A stretch of 64,000 bases of DNA from Acidimicrobiia bacterium. Its GTDB lineage: Bacteria; Actinomycetota; Acidimicrobiia; Spongiisociales; ZC4RG35. The position numbers and the translations under genes were made by a program. The DNA lies in NCBI GenBank assembly GCA_028285585.1, contig JANQOU010000013.1:62001-126000 (forward strand). Direction: 5' to 3'. The notes below the pieces were generated by a model. The model did not search any database. It saw only the letters and a program-made list of their open reading frames with translations, and was not told the DNA's origin. Below are positions 1 through 8,603 of this stretch, one piece after another (position 1 is the first letter of the stretch; the number at the start of each line of letters is the position of its first letter).

Positions 1-1058
1 ACCTCGACGAACGTCTGCGGCAGATCGTCGCCGATGCTTCCGAGAACGAGAACCAAGACATCATCGCCGAGCTGCTGACCACGGTCCTCAAGCTGCACCG
101 GGACGGAGCGACCCGTGGCGATCTCAAGCTGATCAACACGGCGGTCAAGGAGATGCGATATTCGAACCTCGTGTTCTCCCGACACGAAGAGCCAAAGGTG
201 ACGATCTACGGATCGGCTCGCCTCAAAGAGGGGGACCCCGACTACCAGCTCACCGCGAGCTTCGCATCGCTCATGGCGGAGCACGGATGGGGAGTCATCA
301 CCGGAGCGGGCCCAGGAATCATGGAGGCCGGCAACCGGGGCGCCGGAGTGGACAACTCCTACGGTGTGAACATCCGGCTCCCGTTCGAGGCCAAGCCGAA
401 CGACTACCTATCCGGTGACCGAACCGTCAACTTCAAGTACTTCTTCACCCGCAAGCTGGGTTTCGTCAAGGAGTCACATGCCTTCGTGATCATGCCAGGC
501 GGGTTCGGAACCCTCGACGAGGCGTTCGAGCTTCTGACCCTCATCCAGACCGGGAAGAGCGATCTGCATCCGATCGTGCTGCTCGAGGCCGAAGAGACCG
601 AGTACTGGGGACCTGTGATGCGGTTCATCGAAGACACACAGTTGGCCAAAGGCCTGATCTCCGAGTCGGACCTCTCGCTGTTCTTCCACACGAACGACGC
701 CCAGCAGGCCTGCGACCACATCCTCGAGTTCTACACCAACTATCACTCACAGAGATACTCGTCAGGCCGCTTGATTCTCCGGCTCAGGCAAGCGCCCACC
801 GCTGAAGATCTGAGAGCACTCAACGAGGAGTTCTCGGACATCGTCGTCGAAGGCGAGATCGAGTCGACCCCGCCGACCCAAGCCGAGATCGAGGACGAAG
901 ACGCCCTTGACTGCGAGCGGATCTCCTTCGTCTTCGACAGACGCCATTTTGGCCGTCTCCGCCAGCTCATCGACCGCCTCAACGAGTCGGCAGGCCTCCC
1001 CGAGACGACCAAGATTCCCCAGCCGATGCGGGAAGAACAGGTCGAAAGGGCCTGGTAA
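1..1058 (+). CDS. LOG-family (TIGR00730-type) Rossmann-fold protein, 5' end cut by window
   Basis: The reading frame is open from base 3, so the N terminus lies outside the window; the first in-frame ATG (153) is internal to a helical region that reads as coding. The hallmark is PGGFGTLDE at bases 496-522, the PGGxGTxxE signature of the lysine-decarboxylase-like/LOG family, preceded by a GSAR segment and a GAGPGIMEAG nucleotide-binding loop. LOG enzymes are phosphoribohydrolases acting on nucleotide 5'-monophosphates. This longer form has N- and C-terminal extensions (the latter acidic), and its substrate is uncertain. It is followed by a gene with its own apparent leaderless promoter, so the two need not form an operon. 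Family assignment is confident; the precise reaction is not. Confidence 0.85.
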   Translation, partial: LDERLRQIVADASENENQDIIAELLTTVLKLHRDGATRGDLKLINTAVKEMRYSNLVFSRHEEPKVTIYGSARLKEGDPDYQLTASFASLMAEHGWGVITGAGPGIMEAGNRGAGVDNSYGVNIRLPFEAKPNDYLSGDRTVNFKYFFTRKLGFVKESHAFVIMPGGFGTLDEAFELLTLIQTGKSDLHPIVLLEAEETEYWGPVMRFIEDTQLAKGLISESDLSLFFHTNDAQQACDHILEFYTNYHSQRYSSGRLILRLRQAPTAEDLRALNEEFSDIVVEGEIESTPPTQAEIEDEDALDCERISFVFDRRHFGRLRQLIDRLNESAGLPETTKIPQPMREEQVERAW

Positions 1059-1096
1059 ACGACAATCTCTCTTGGGAATACAAAATCCTGCGCTAC

Positions 1097-1102
1097 TAGA
1101 AT
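1097..1102 (+). promoter_or_regulatory. -10 hexamer TAGAAT, leaderless promoter
   Basis: TAGAAT ends 6 nt before the GTG at 1109, so transcription would start at or next to the start codon. No Shine-Dalgarno sequence precedes that GTG. A -35 element is not recognisable. Confidence 0.5.
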
Positions 1103-1108
1103 TGGCTG

Positions 1109-1840
1109 GTGCGCGACATCCTTTCAGACCTCGTAGCCGAGCAGCAGTTCCTCGACCAATCGCTCCAGCGAATCCCGATCAAAGTCTGGGATAAGGTCAC
1201 GCCCAACAAACCTTGGACGGTCCGCGACACAATCGCCCACCTCGCCGGCTTCGAGGAGCTGGGCGCCGACTCGATCAGTGGCGGTGACAAGATCGCAGAG
1301 TGGCAGAACTCCTCCGATCTGGAGGCTTTGAAGAAGCGCGCCATCAAGAAAGGCCGTTCGATGAGACCACAAGATGTCATCGAGTGGTGGCGCGGCGGCA
1401 GGGCCAAGGTGGTGGAACCGCTGTCACACATGAGCGGCGAGGACCGCGTCGACTGGGTGGCCGGTGACATGAGCGCTCGCACCTTTGCCACCTTCAGGCT
1501 CATGGAGACCTGGATGCACGGGCTCAACATCTACGACACGCTCGGTCTCGAAGTCGAGGACACGCCACGGATTCGCCATGTGGCTTGGCTGGGATGGAAG
1601 ACACTCCCCTATGCCTTCAAGCAAGCAGGTGAGCACTATGAGCCGATCAGGGTCGAGGTGATCGGCCCCGGCTATGCGAAATGGGTTTACGGGCCAGACG
1701 ACACCGATCAGCTGATCAAAGGCTCGGCGTCCGACTGGGCTCGGATAGTCATCAGGCGAGTCAAGCCGAAAGACACCCGTCTCAAACTGACGGGCGAACA
1801 CGCCGAGAAGGCAGTCGAGGTAGCCAAGGCCTGGCTGTGA
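1109..1840 (+). CDS. TIGR03084-like DinB-fold, mycothiol-enzyme-like protein
   Basis: A 243-residue protein of the actinobacterial DinB/MDMPI-N superfamily (mycothiol-dependent maleylpyruvate isomerase-like). Visible signatures are the early WTVRDTIAHLAGFEE helix and the METWMHGLNIYDTLG helix; their histidines occupy the metal-ligand positions usual in this fold. The C-terminal part (from about residue 150) is the small domain typical of TIGR03084-like members. Substrate unknown; a mycothiol- or other thiol-dependent transfer is a family-based guess. The GTG start is supported by a -10 hexamer 6 nt upstream. Its stop overlaps the GTG of the next gene (GTGA), so the two are probably translationally coupled. 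Confidence 0.7.
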   Translation: MRDILSDLVAEQQFLDQSLQRIPIKVWDKVTPNKPWTVRDTIAHLAGFEELGADSISGGDKIAEWQNSSDLEALKKRAIKKGRSMRPQDVIEWWRGGRAKVVEPLSHMSGEDRVDWVAGDMSARTFATFRLMETWMHGLNIYDTLGLEVEDTPRIRHVAWLGWKTLPYAFKQAGEHYEPIRVEVIGPGYAKWVYGPDDTDQLIKGSASDWARIVIRRVKPKDTRLKLTGEHAEKAVEVAKAWL

Positions 1841-2628
1841 TCTCAGTTCCCCACTTGGTGGGGATGGTCCATCTGCTCCCACTTCCCGGGGCTCCTGCCT
1901 ATGGAGGCTCTATGACCGAGGTTGTAGAGACTGCGGTTCGCGATGCCCACGAGCTGACCACTGCCGGATTTCCGGCGTTGATGGTCGAGAATTTTGGTGA
2001 CATCCCGTTCTTTGCCGATTCCGTGCCCCCAGAGACGGTGGCGGCCATCACCGCAGCCGTCGAGGCGATCAGCCGGGAGACCGATGCGGTCATCGGCGTG
2101 AACGTGCTTCGCAACGACGTCCTCTCAGGTCTTGGCATCGCGGCTGCGACAGGAGCCGGCTTCGTTCGGGTCAACGTGCTGACCGGCACGATGTACACCG
2201 ACCAAGGGCCCATCGTCGGCAAGGCAGCTGAAGCGGCGCGGAAACGATCACACATGGCTCCTGATGTGGAGATCTGGGCTGACGTGATGGTCAAACACGC
2301 GGTCCCTCCACACGGGTTGAGCATCGCTCAAGCAGCCGCCGACACGATCGAGCGCGGCACGGCGGACGCACTGATCGTCTCCGGGCCTGGAACCGGTGCC
2401 GAGCCTGACATCAACGAGGCGACACGCTTGCGGGACTCAGTGCCGGGTTCAACGCGCGTCGTTGTGGGATCGGGTGCCACTCGTGACAATCTGGCGGGCC
2501 TTCTCGACGTCGTGGACAGCGTCATTGTGGGCTCTTCGATCAAAGTCGACGGCGACGCCAACAATCGCGTCGATCCCATCGCAGCGGCGGCATTCGTCGA
2601 AACGGCAAAGGAGCACGGCCTGGCATGA
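1837..2628 (+). CDS. BtpA/SgcQ-family TIM-barrel protein
   Basis: A 263-residue protein with the BtpA family features: an opening VGMVHLLPLPGAP, then VENFGDIPF and IGVNVLRND, and a C-terminal VGSGATRDNL phosphate-site-like loop ending in a VDSVIVGSSIK strand, as in (beta/alpha)8 barrels. BtpA was named for a role in cyanobacterial photosystem I stability, but the wider family is of unknown or sugar-related function, so no reaction is assigned. I chose the GTG at 1837, which overlaps the previous stop by 4 nt. The frame stays open further upstream, but that part is out-of-frame sequence of the preceding gene. The 3' end overlaps the crotonase start by ATGA. Confidence 0.8.
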   Translation: MISVPHLVGMVHLLPLPGAPAYGGSMTEVVETAVRDAHELTTAGFPALMVENFGDIPFFADSVPPETVAAITAAVEAISRETDAVIGVNVLRNDVLSGLGIAAATGAGFVRVNVLTGTMYTDQGPIVGKAAEAARKRSHMAPDVEIWADVMVKHAVPPHGLSIAQAAADTIERGTADALIVSGPGTGAEPDINEATRLRDSVPGSTRVVVGSGATRDNLAGLLDVVDSVIVGSSIKVDGDANNRVDPIAAAAFVETAKEHGLA

Positions 2629-3413
2629 GCCACGTAATCAGCAGAACAGAAGACGACGTCGTCGTAGTCACACTGAATCAACCCGAGATACGCAACGCCA
2701 TAACGGGTGAGGAGATGCTGGAAGAGCTTCTCGACGCGATACACGACGCCGAGACCGACCCATCAACGGCAGTCTTGGTCATCGACGCCGCCGGATCGGC
2801 GTTCTCTTCAGGCGGGAACGTCAAGGACATGGCCGACAAAACCGGCCTCTTCGGCGGATCCCCGTTTGAGTTGACCGAGAAGTACCGAGAGACCATCCAG
2901 CAGCTCACCAGGATGCTGGCCACTACCGACCTTGTCACCATCGCCGCGGTCAACGGGCCGGCCGTCGGAGCCGGGTTCGACCTCGTTCTCGGATGTGATC
3001 TCAGGCTCGGATCGTCGAGAGCGCGCTTTGCCCACACCTTCATCGAGATGGGGATCATCCCCGGCGATGGCGGTGCCTGGCTACTCCCGAGGGTCGTCGG
3101 CTGGCAACGTGCCACCGAGCTGGCACTGACCGCTCGCTTCGTAGACGCTGAAGAGGCTCTGAAACTTGGGATTTTGCTGGAGCTGGCTCCCGACAGCCAG
3201 CTGTCGATGCGTGCCATGGAGTTGGCGAAGACGATCGCAGCAAAACCGAGGCCGGCGGTGATCATGGCAAAGAGACTTCTCCGCCAAGCACGAACCATGG
3301 ATCTGGACGGCTTCCTCGAGTATTCGGCAGCGATGCAAGCGATAGCCCACTCGACTCCAGAGCACGACTCAGCGGTAAACGAGTACGTCGAGCAGCTCAA
3401 ATCACGAGAGTGA
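2625..3413 (+). CDS. enoyl-CoA hydratase/isomerase (crotonase) family protein
   Basis: A 262-residue crotonase-fold protein. It has an oxyanion-hole segment (FSSGGNVKDM, about residues 64-73), a second one (NGPAVGAGFDLVLGCD, about 108-123), and HTFIEMGIIPGDGGAWLLPR, whose Glu matches the first catalytic Glu of enoyl-CoA hydratase. These enzymes hydrate, isomerise or cleave acyl-CoA thioesters in the cytoplasm; the exact substrate cannot be read from sequence. The start ATG overlaps the preceding stop (ATGA), so it closes a three-gene coupled cluster beginning at 1109. A link of this cluster to a degradation pathway is plausible but unproven. Confidence 0.85.
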   Translation: MSHVISRTEDDVVVVTLNQPEIRNAITGEEMLEELLDAIHDAETDPSTAVLVIDAAGSAFSSGGNVKDMADKTGLFGGSPFELTEKYRETIQQLTRMLATTDLVTIAAVNGPAVGAGFDLVLGCDLRLGSSRARFAHTFIEMGIIPGDGGAWLLPRVVGWQRATELALTARFVDAEEALKLGILLELAPDSQLSMRAMELAKTIAAKPRPAVIMAKRLLRQARTMDLDGFLEYSAAMQAIAHSTPEHDSAVNEYVEQLKSRE

Positions 3414-3482
3414 GCTGAAACCGGCCCTTTCCACCTTTTGTTCAAGGCTGGCACAGAGACCTCCGACAATATGAGGTAACTG

Positions 3483-3611
3483 TTGGTGCGGAGGAAGGCC
3501 TCACTCGAGTCGGTAACAGGCCCAGCTGGGGATCGACCCCATTTGGGACGACCGACCCATGTATCGCCCATGCTCCGTGGCAAGACTTTGCGATCTGTGG
3601 AGATGCAATGA
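3483..3611 (+). CDS. possible 42-codon micro-ORF coupled to the HD-GYP gene
   Basis: The 194-base gap before the HD-GYP gene contains an open frame starting with TTG (3483) or GTG (3486). It has a GAGG Shine-Dalgarno-like sequence 6 nt before the TTG, and its TGA overlaps the downstream ATG (ATGA at 3608-3611). The predicted peptide is basic (many Arg/Lys) and matches no family I recognise. The same stretch also folds into short hairpins (3529-3543 and 3558-3572, for example), so it could instead be an RNA leader. The overlap geometry is the main argument for translation. Confidence 0.3.
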   Translation: MVRRKASLESVTGPAGDRPHLGRPTHVSPMLRGKTLRSVEMQ

Positions 3612-4183
3612 GGGAGATTCCCGGAGACATCTTGATCGAGGTCATGGAGGATGTGATCGAAGACCTCCACGGCCACGTTCATCGCGTCTCGAACCTCGCC
3701 GTCAACCTGGGCTCCGGTCTTGACCTGCCGTCCGAGGACCTGGATCGACTCGCCCTTGCAGGCATGCTCCACGATGTCGGCAAGATCCACCTCGATCCCG
3801 GGATCCTGGGAAAGCCCGGACCGCTCAGTGACGAAGAGCTCGAGCTGATGAGGCGTCACCCGGAGATGGGATTCGCCATGACCCGGAATCGCGTCGACCC
3901 GAAGATCGCCGAAGCCATCCTCTACCACCACGAGCGATACGACGGCCGGGGCTACCCGTTCGGGCTAGATGCGGACAACATCCCGATCATGAGCCGAATC
4001 GTCCTCGTTGCCGACGCATTCGACGCGATGACCTCGGTCAGGGCCTATCAGCCGGCTCTGCCCACCGAGTTTGCCGTCCAGGAGATCCGCAACAACGCAG
4101 GGACCCAGTTCGACCCCCAAGTAGTGGACATCTTTCTAGAGCTTGCCGAGGTCGACCGCCTTCCCCTGGAGCTCACCGCCTGA
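3608..4183 (+). CDS. stand-alone HD-GYP domain phosphodiesterase
   Basis: A 191-residue protein consisting almost only of an HD-GYP domain, the family that hydrolyses cyclic di-GMP. Metal ligands and signatures are visible: H21 in HGHVHR, H55-D56 in LHDVGKI, HPEMGF (about 84-89), HHERYDGRGYP (107-117, containing the GYP loop) and VADAFDAMTS (about 134-143). No receiver, PAS or membrane segment is present, so any input must come from a partner or from expression control. GGAG lies 5 nt before the ATG. The 5' leader is unusual (see the micro-ORF at 3483). Cytoplasmic c-di-GMP turnover is the likely role. Confidence 0.88.
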   Translation: MREIPGDILIEVMEDVIEDLHGHVHRVSNLAVNLGSGLDLPSEDLDRLALAGMLHDVGKIHLDPGILGKPGPLSDEELELMRRHPEMGFAMTRNRVDPKIAEAILYHHERYDGRGYPFGLDADNIPIMSRIVLVADAFDAMTSVRAYQPALPTEFAVQEIRNNAGTQFDPQVVDIFLELAEVDRLPLELTA

Positions 4184-4217
4184 GCATCTTCTTGCGGAAG
4201 TTGTCAGCCACCGCTGA

Positions 4218-4223
4218 TACCTT
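4218..4223 (+). promoter_or_regulatory. -10 hexamer TACCTT, leaderless promoter of lhr
   Basis: TACCTT ends 6 nt before the GTG at 4230, with no Shine-Dalgarno sequence, consistent with a leaderless mRNA. Confidence 0.45.
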
Positions 4224-4229
4224 CCCGGT

Positions 4230-7200
4230 GTGGACGCGCTAGACGGCTTCACCCCGGCGACCCGTACCTGGTTCCAGGCCTCTTTCGCCGAGCCAACCGA
4301 GGCTCAGAGCCGGGGATGGCCCGCCATCGCAGCCGGCGAGCACACACTCATACATGCTCCGACCGGCTCTGGGAAGACTCTTGCCGCCTTCCTGTGGACA
4401 CTCGATCGCCTGCTCACCGAGCCGGCACCAGAGCGAGACAAGCGGTGTCGTGTCCTCTACATCTCACCATTGAAGGCGTTGGCACACGACGTCGACCGCA
4501 ACCTGAGGGCACCACTGGCCGGCATCCGGCACGCCGCGGACCGACTCGGCGCGGCTTCTCTGCCGGAAGTGACCACCTTCTTGCGCACCGGTGACACCCC
4601 GCAGGAGGAGCGACGCCGGATGGAGCGTCATCCACCGGACATCCTCATCACAACCCCAGAGTCGCTCTACTTGATGCTCACCTCCGCGGTGAGATCCGTG
4701 CTGGAGAGCGTCCGCTGGGTGATCGTCGACGAGGTTCACGCCGTCGCCGGCTCGAAGCGCGGAGCCCATCTCTCGCTGTCCCTCGAGCGGCTCGAAGAGA
4801 TAGCCGCCGCGCCGCCGCAGCGAATCGGGCTGTCGGCGACCCAGCGGCCACTCGAGACCATCGCCGAGTTCCTCGGTGGCGGGATCATCGAAGACGACGT
4901 TTGGAGCCCGCGGCCGGTCACGATCATCGACATCGGTCACAAAAGGGAGATGGACCTCGAGATCGTGGTCCCGGTCGAAGACATGAACGAGCCTGGCGAG
5001 CCCGATCCCCTGGATCCCGACGCCACACCCACCCGGTCGATCTGGCCCGCCATCTACCCGGAGCTCGTCTCCGAGATCCGCAATCACAACAGCACCATCG
5101 TCTTTGCCAACTCCCGACGTCTGGCAGAGCGCATCTGCTCCGAAATCAACAATCTCGCCGGCGAAGAGCTGGCCCGCGCCCATCACGGGTCAGTCGCCAG
5201 GGAGCAACGACTCGAGATCGAGGAAGCGCTCAAGAATGGGACCCTGAAGGCCGTCGTGGCCACGTCGTCTCTGGAACTGGGCATCGACATGGGTGCGGTC
5301 GACTTAGTGCTTCAGATCGAGTCCCCAACCTCGGTGGCTTCTGGACTGCAAAGAGTCGGCAGATCCGGGCATCAAGTCGGTGGAGTGTCGAGAGCGAGGA
5401 TCTTCCCCAAGTATCGAGGAGACCTCCTGGTGTCAGCCGCCGTGGCCTCGCAGATGGCTCAGCGCCAGGTGGAGGCGACTCGGATCCCCAAGAACCCCAT
5501 CGACGTGCTAAGCCAGCAGATCGTGGCCCAGACGGTCTCGGCAGACACCACCGCCGACAAGCTGTTCGAGCTCACCCGCAGATCCACGCCATATGCCGAG
5601 CTGAGCCGCCAGGTCTTCGATGAGACGCTCGACATGCTCTCGGGCCGTTATCCGTCCGACCTGTTCGCCGAGTTGCGCCCTCGCATCAACTGGGATCGCG
5701 CAACCGGCGAGGTGACGGCGAGGCCTGGGGCCAGGCAGCTGGCCGTCACCAATCCGGGGACGATCCCCGACAGAGGCCTCTACCGAGTCGCACTACCGGA
5801 CGGGAGCCGGGTTGGCGAGTTGGACGAAGAGATGGTCTACGAATCACGTGAAGGCGACACCTTCTTGCTCGGCTCGTCGGCCTGGCGGATCACTCAGATA
5901 ACCCACGACAAGGTCGAGGTCGTCCCGGCACCAGGTGAGGTTTCGGCTCGGATGCCCTTTTGGCATGGGGACATGCAGGGCAGGCCGTTGGAAACAGGAA
6001 AGGCGGTCGGCCGCTTCATTCGGGAGACTGCGTCGTCGGATCCCGAGACGGCTTTGGCAACCCTCCACGACGTTCACGGCCTCGACGAGCTGGCTGCGAA
6101 GAACCTCGTCGCTTATCTCGAAGAAGAACGAGAGGCAACCGGCGTCCTGCCCACAGACCAGACCATCGTCGTCGAGCGATTCAGGGACGAGATCGGCGAC
6201 TGGAGAGTTGTCCTCCTCTCACCGCTCGGTGCTCGCGTGCACGCTCCCTGGGCTATGGCGTTACGCCATCAGTTCAGGGAGACGTATGGATCTGACGTGG
6301 ACGTGATCTGGTCAGACGACGGCATTGCCTTCCGATTCCCCGACTCTGACCATCCCCCAGACGCTGCCGACCTCATCCTGGATCCCGAGGATGTGGAGCC
6401 ACTGCTCGTCGATCATGTCGCCGACACGGCACTGTTCGCGGCCAGGTTCCGCGAGGCGGCGGGACGAGCATTGCTGCTCCCTCGTCGGCGACCCGGGGAG
6501 AGGACGCCGCTCTGGCTCCAACGGAGGAGGTCCGCCGACCTTCTCGGGGTAGCCCGGCAGTTCGGCTCGTTCCCGATCATGCTCGAGGTGTATCGCGAGA
6601 TCCTTCAGGACGACTTCGATGTCCCGTCTCTGAGAGATGTTCTCGGAGAAATCAGATCGCGGAAGATAAGAGTCGCCGAGGTTGACACCGCCAGCCCGTC
6701 GCCGTTCGCATCCTCTCTGCTCTTCTCCTTCGTGGCTGCATACCTGTACGAAGCCGATGCTCCTCTCGCCGAGCGGAGAGCCACTGCGCTGACCCTCGAC
6801 CGCGAGCTTCTGCGGGAGCTGCTCGGAGAAGGTGAGTTGAGGGAGTTGATCGACCCCGAAGTCGTGGCCGCGGTGGAACTGGAGCTCCAGCATCTCACCG
6901 ACTCGCGCCGGGCGAACTCCATCGATCGCCTCCACGACATGCTGCGCGACCTTGGTCCGCTAAACACAACTGATATCGAAGTACGGAGCACGGGCATCGA
7001 TGTCGAAACTTCAATCGAGGAACTGGCGGGGCAACGGAGAGTTGTGGCGGTGACAATCGGCGGCGACACCAAGTGGGCGGCAATCGAGGATGTGTCAAGG
7101 CTTCGCGACGGCTTGGGAGTGCAGCCTCCAGCAGGTGTTCCTCACGTCTTGCTCGAACCCGTGGAAGACCCGCTTGGAGACATCGTTGGCCGATTCGCCA

Positions 7201-8603
7201 GAACACATGGGCCGTTCACATCGAACGAAGCTGCAGGTGCGCTCGGGTTGCCACGAGGGGTGATCGAGACAGCACTGAAGCGTCTTCAGGCATCGGGGCG
7301 AGTCGTTGAGGGAGCTTTCAGGCCTGGTGGAGAAGGCAGAGAGTGGATAGACGACACCGTGCTGCGCCGGCTGAAGCGGAGATCTTTGGCTCTCCTCCGC
7401 AGTGAGATCGAGCCCGTAGCCCAAGAGCAGCTGGCCGCGTTCGAAGTCAGTTGGCAGGGCGTCTCGGCGGACCCACCAAGAGGCAAGAACGCCCTCGCCG
7501 ACACTCTTCGCCGCCTCACCGGAGCGTCGATGCCGGCGTCGGTCCTCGAGCGAGACATCTTGCCGCCCCGGGTGGCCGGGGCAGGCCAAGGCATCGATCA
7601 GATGCTCCTCTCGGGTGATCTCGTGTGGGTGGGAGCCGGCTCGCTCGGGAACAAAGATGGGCGAGTGGCCCTCTATCCCAGGGAGAGCCTGGAGACGTTC
7701 TGGACGGGGCCCGATCCCGAGTTTGCCCCGAGTCGCAAGGCCAGCGCCGTGATGGACCTACTCGAAAGCCGAGGAGCCAGCTTCTTCAGCGATATCTACC
7801 AGGAGACCGGAGGCGGCGACCCAGACGAGAGCCTCGATGCCCTTTGGGACCTGGTCTGGGCGGGTCTCGTCACCAACGACACCTTCGAGCCCGTCAGGGC
7901 ATTCACGGCGCGCCGCAAGAGCAGGTCTTCGGGACGAGCAGCACTCTCATCGCGGTTCCCCCCACACTCGGGTGGGAGATGGAGCGCCACGTCGTCGATC
8001 GTGAGAAGCCCCGTGTCCGAGACCGAACGACATGCTGCATGGGCGGAGCTCCTGTTGGAACGTCACGGCGTCATCACCAGGGCGACAGTGCTCGCCGAGG
8101 GCTACCCAGGTGGCTTCGCGGCGCTCTACCCGGTGTACCGGCAACTCGAAGAGATCGGGCGAATCCGCCGCGGGTACTTCGTCGAGGGCTTGGGCGGCTC
8201 ACAGTTCGCTCTCCCGGGTGCGGTGGATCGCCTGCGTGGAAACGGCAGCACCGGCCTCTGCGCGCTGGCGGCAACAGATCCGGCAAACCCGTACGGATCG
8301 ATCCTGCCCTGGCCGGACATCGAAGCCACCCGGCTCGCCCGGGACGCTGGTGCCTACGTGCTGCTCTCAGACGGCCGGCTTGTCGGCTACCTCGACAAGA
8401 GCCGCCGAGGCCTCACGCTGTTTGATACCGCGTTGGACGACCTCGGGGTGATCTCGAGGGCCCTGGCCGAGGTGGCAGACAGGCACAGGCGCTTGACTCT
8501 TGCGACTGTGAACGGAGAGCCCGCTTCCGCCTCTTCCCTTGCCGTGCCGCTGACCGAGTGGGGTTTTGCAACTGCACCACGCGGTCTCACCTATCGGGGT
8601 TAG
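4230..8603 (+). CDS. lhr: Lhr-type ATP-dependent DNA/RNA helicase, full length
   Basis: A 1457-residue superfamily 2 helicase with the length of full Lhr. Walker A is HAPTGSGKT (about residues 42-50), DEVH is at 167-170, the SAT motif at 202-204 and motif VI is QRVGRSGH. The winged-helix and Lhr-specific beta-sheet regions follow, then a long C-terminal extension (from about 870) typical of the actinobacterial/proteobacterial long form. Mycobacterial Lhr is a 3'-5' translocase linked to DNA repair and mitomycin resistance. The GTG start follows a TANNNT hexamer by 6 nt. The stop overlaps that of the convergent EamA gene at TTAG (8600-8603). Confidence 0.95.
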   Translation: MDALDGFTPATRTWFQASFAEPTEAQSRGWPAIAAGEHTLIHAPTGSGKTLAAFLWTLDRLLTEPAPERDKRCRVLYISPLKALAHDVDRNLRAPLAGIRHAADRLGAASLPEVTTFLRTGDTPQEERRRMERHPPDILITTPESLYLMLTSAVRSVLESVRWVIVDEVHAVAGSKRGAHLSLSLERLEEIAAAPPQRIGLSATQRPLETIAEFLGGGIIEDDVWSPRPVTIIDIGHKREMDLEIVVPVEDMNEPGEPDPLDPDATPTRSIWPAIYPELVSEIRNHNSTIVFANSRRLAERICSEINNLAGEELARAHHGSVAREQRLEIEEALKNGTLKAVVATSSLELGIDMGAVDLVLQIESPTSVASGLQRVGRSGHQVGGVSRARIFPKYRGDLLVSAAVASQMAQRQVEATRIPKNPIDVLSQQIVAQTVSADTTADKLFELTRRSTPYAELSRQVFDETLDMLSGRYPSDLFAELRPRINWDRATGEVTARPGARQLAVTNPGTIPDRGLYRVALPDGSRVGELDEEMVYESREGDTFLLGSSAWRITQITHDKVEVVPAPGEVSARMPFWHGDMQGRPLETGKAVGRFIRETASSDPETALATLHDVHGLDELAAKNLVAYLEEEREATGVLPTDQTIVVERFRDEIGDWRVVLLSPLGARVHAPWAMALRHQFRETYGSDVDVIWSDDGIAFRFPDSDHPPDAADLILDPEDVEPLLVDHVADTALFAARFREAAGRALLLPRRRPGERTPLWLQRRRSADLLGVARQFGSFPIMLEVYREILQDDFDVPSLRDVLGEIRSRKIRVAEVDTASPSPFASSLLFSFVAAYLYEADAPLAERRATALTLDRELLRELLGEGELRELIDPEVVAAVELELQHLTDSRRANSIDRLHDMLRDLGPLNTTDIEVRSTGIDVETSIEELAGQRRVVAVTIGGDTKWAAIEDVSRLRDGLGVQPPAGVPHVLLEPVEDPLGDIVGRFARTHGPFTSNEAAGALGLPRGVIETALKRLQASGRVVEGAFRPGGEGREWIDDTVLRRLKRRSLALLRSEIEPVAQEQLAAFEVSWQGVSADPPRGKNALADTLRRLTGASMPASVLERDILPPRVAGAGQGIDQMLLSGDLVWVGAGSLGNKDGRVALYPRESLETFWTGPDPEFAPSRKASAVMDLLESRGASFFSDIYQETGGGDPDESLDALWDLVWAGLVTNDTFEPVRAFTARRKSRSSGRAALSSRFPPHSGGRWSATSSIVRSPVSETERHAAWAELLLERHGVITRATVLAEGYPGGFAALYPVYRQLEEIGRIRRGYFVEGLGGSQFALPGAVDRLRGNGSTGLCALAATDPANPYGSILPWPDIEATRLARDAGAYVLLSDGRLVGYLDKSRRGLTLFDTALDDLGVISRALAEVADRHRRLTLATVNGEPASASSLAVPLTEWGFATAPRGLTYRG

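Noticed and set aside
3414-3607. c-di-GMP (GEMM) riboswitch upstream of the HD-GYP gene
   Set aside because: The conserved GEMM core (GGACGCAAAGCC and the GNRA tetraloop receptor pattern) is absent on the plus strand; only short hairpins are visible. A different structured RNA remains possible and is listed as a finding.
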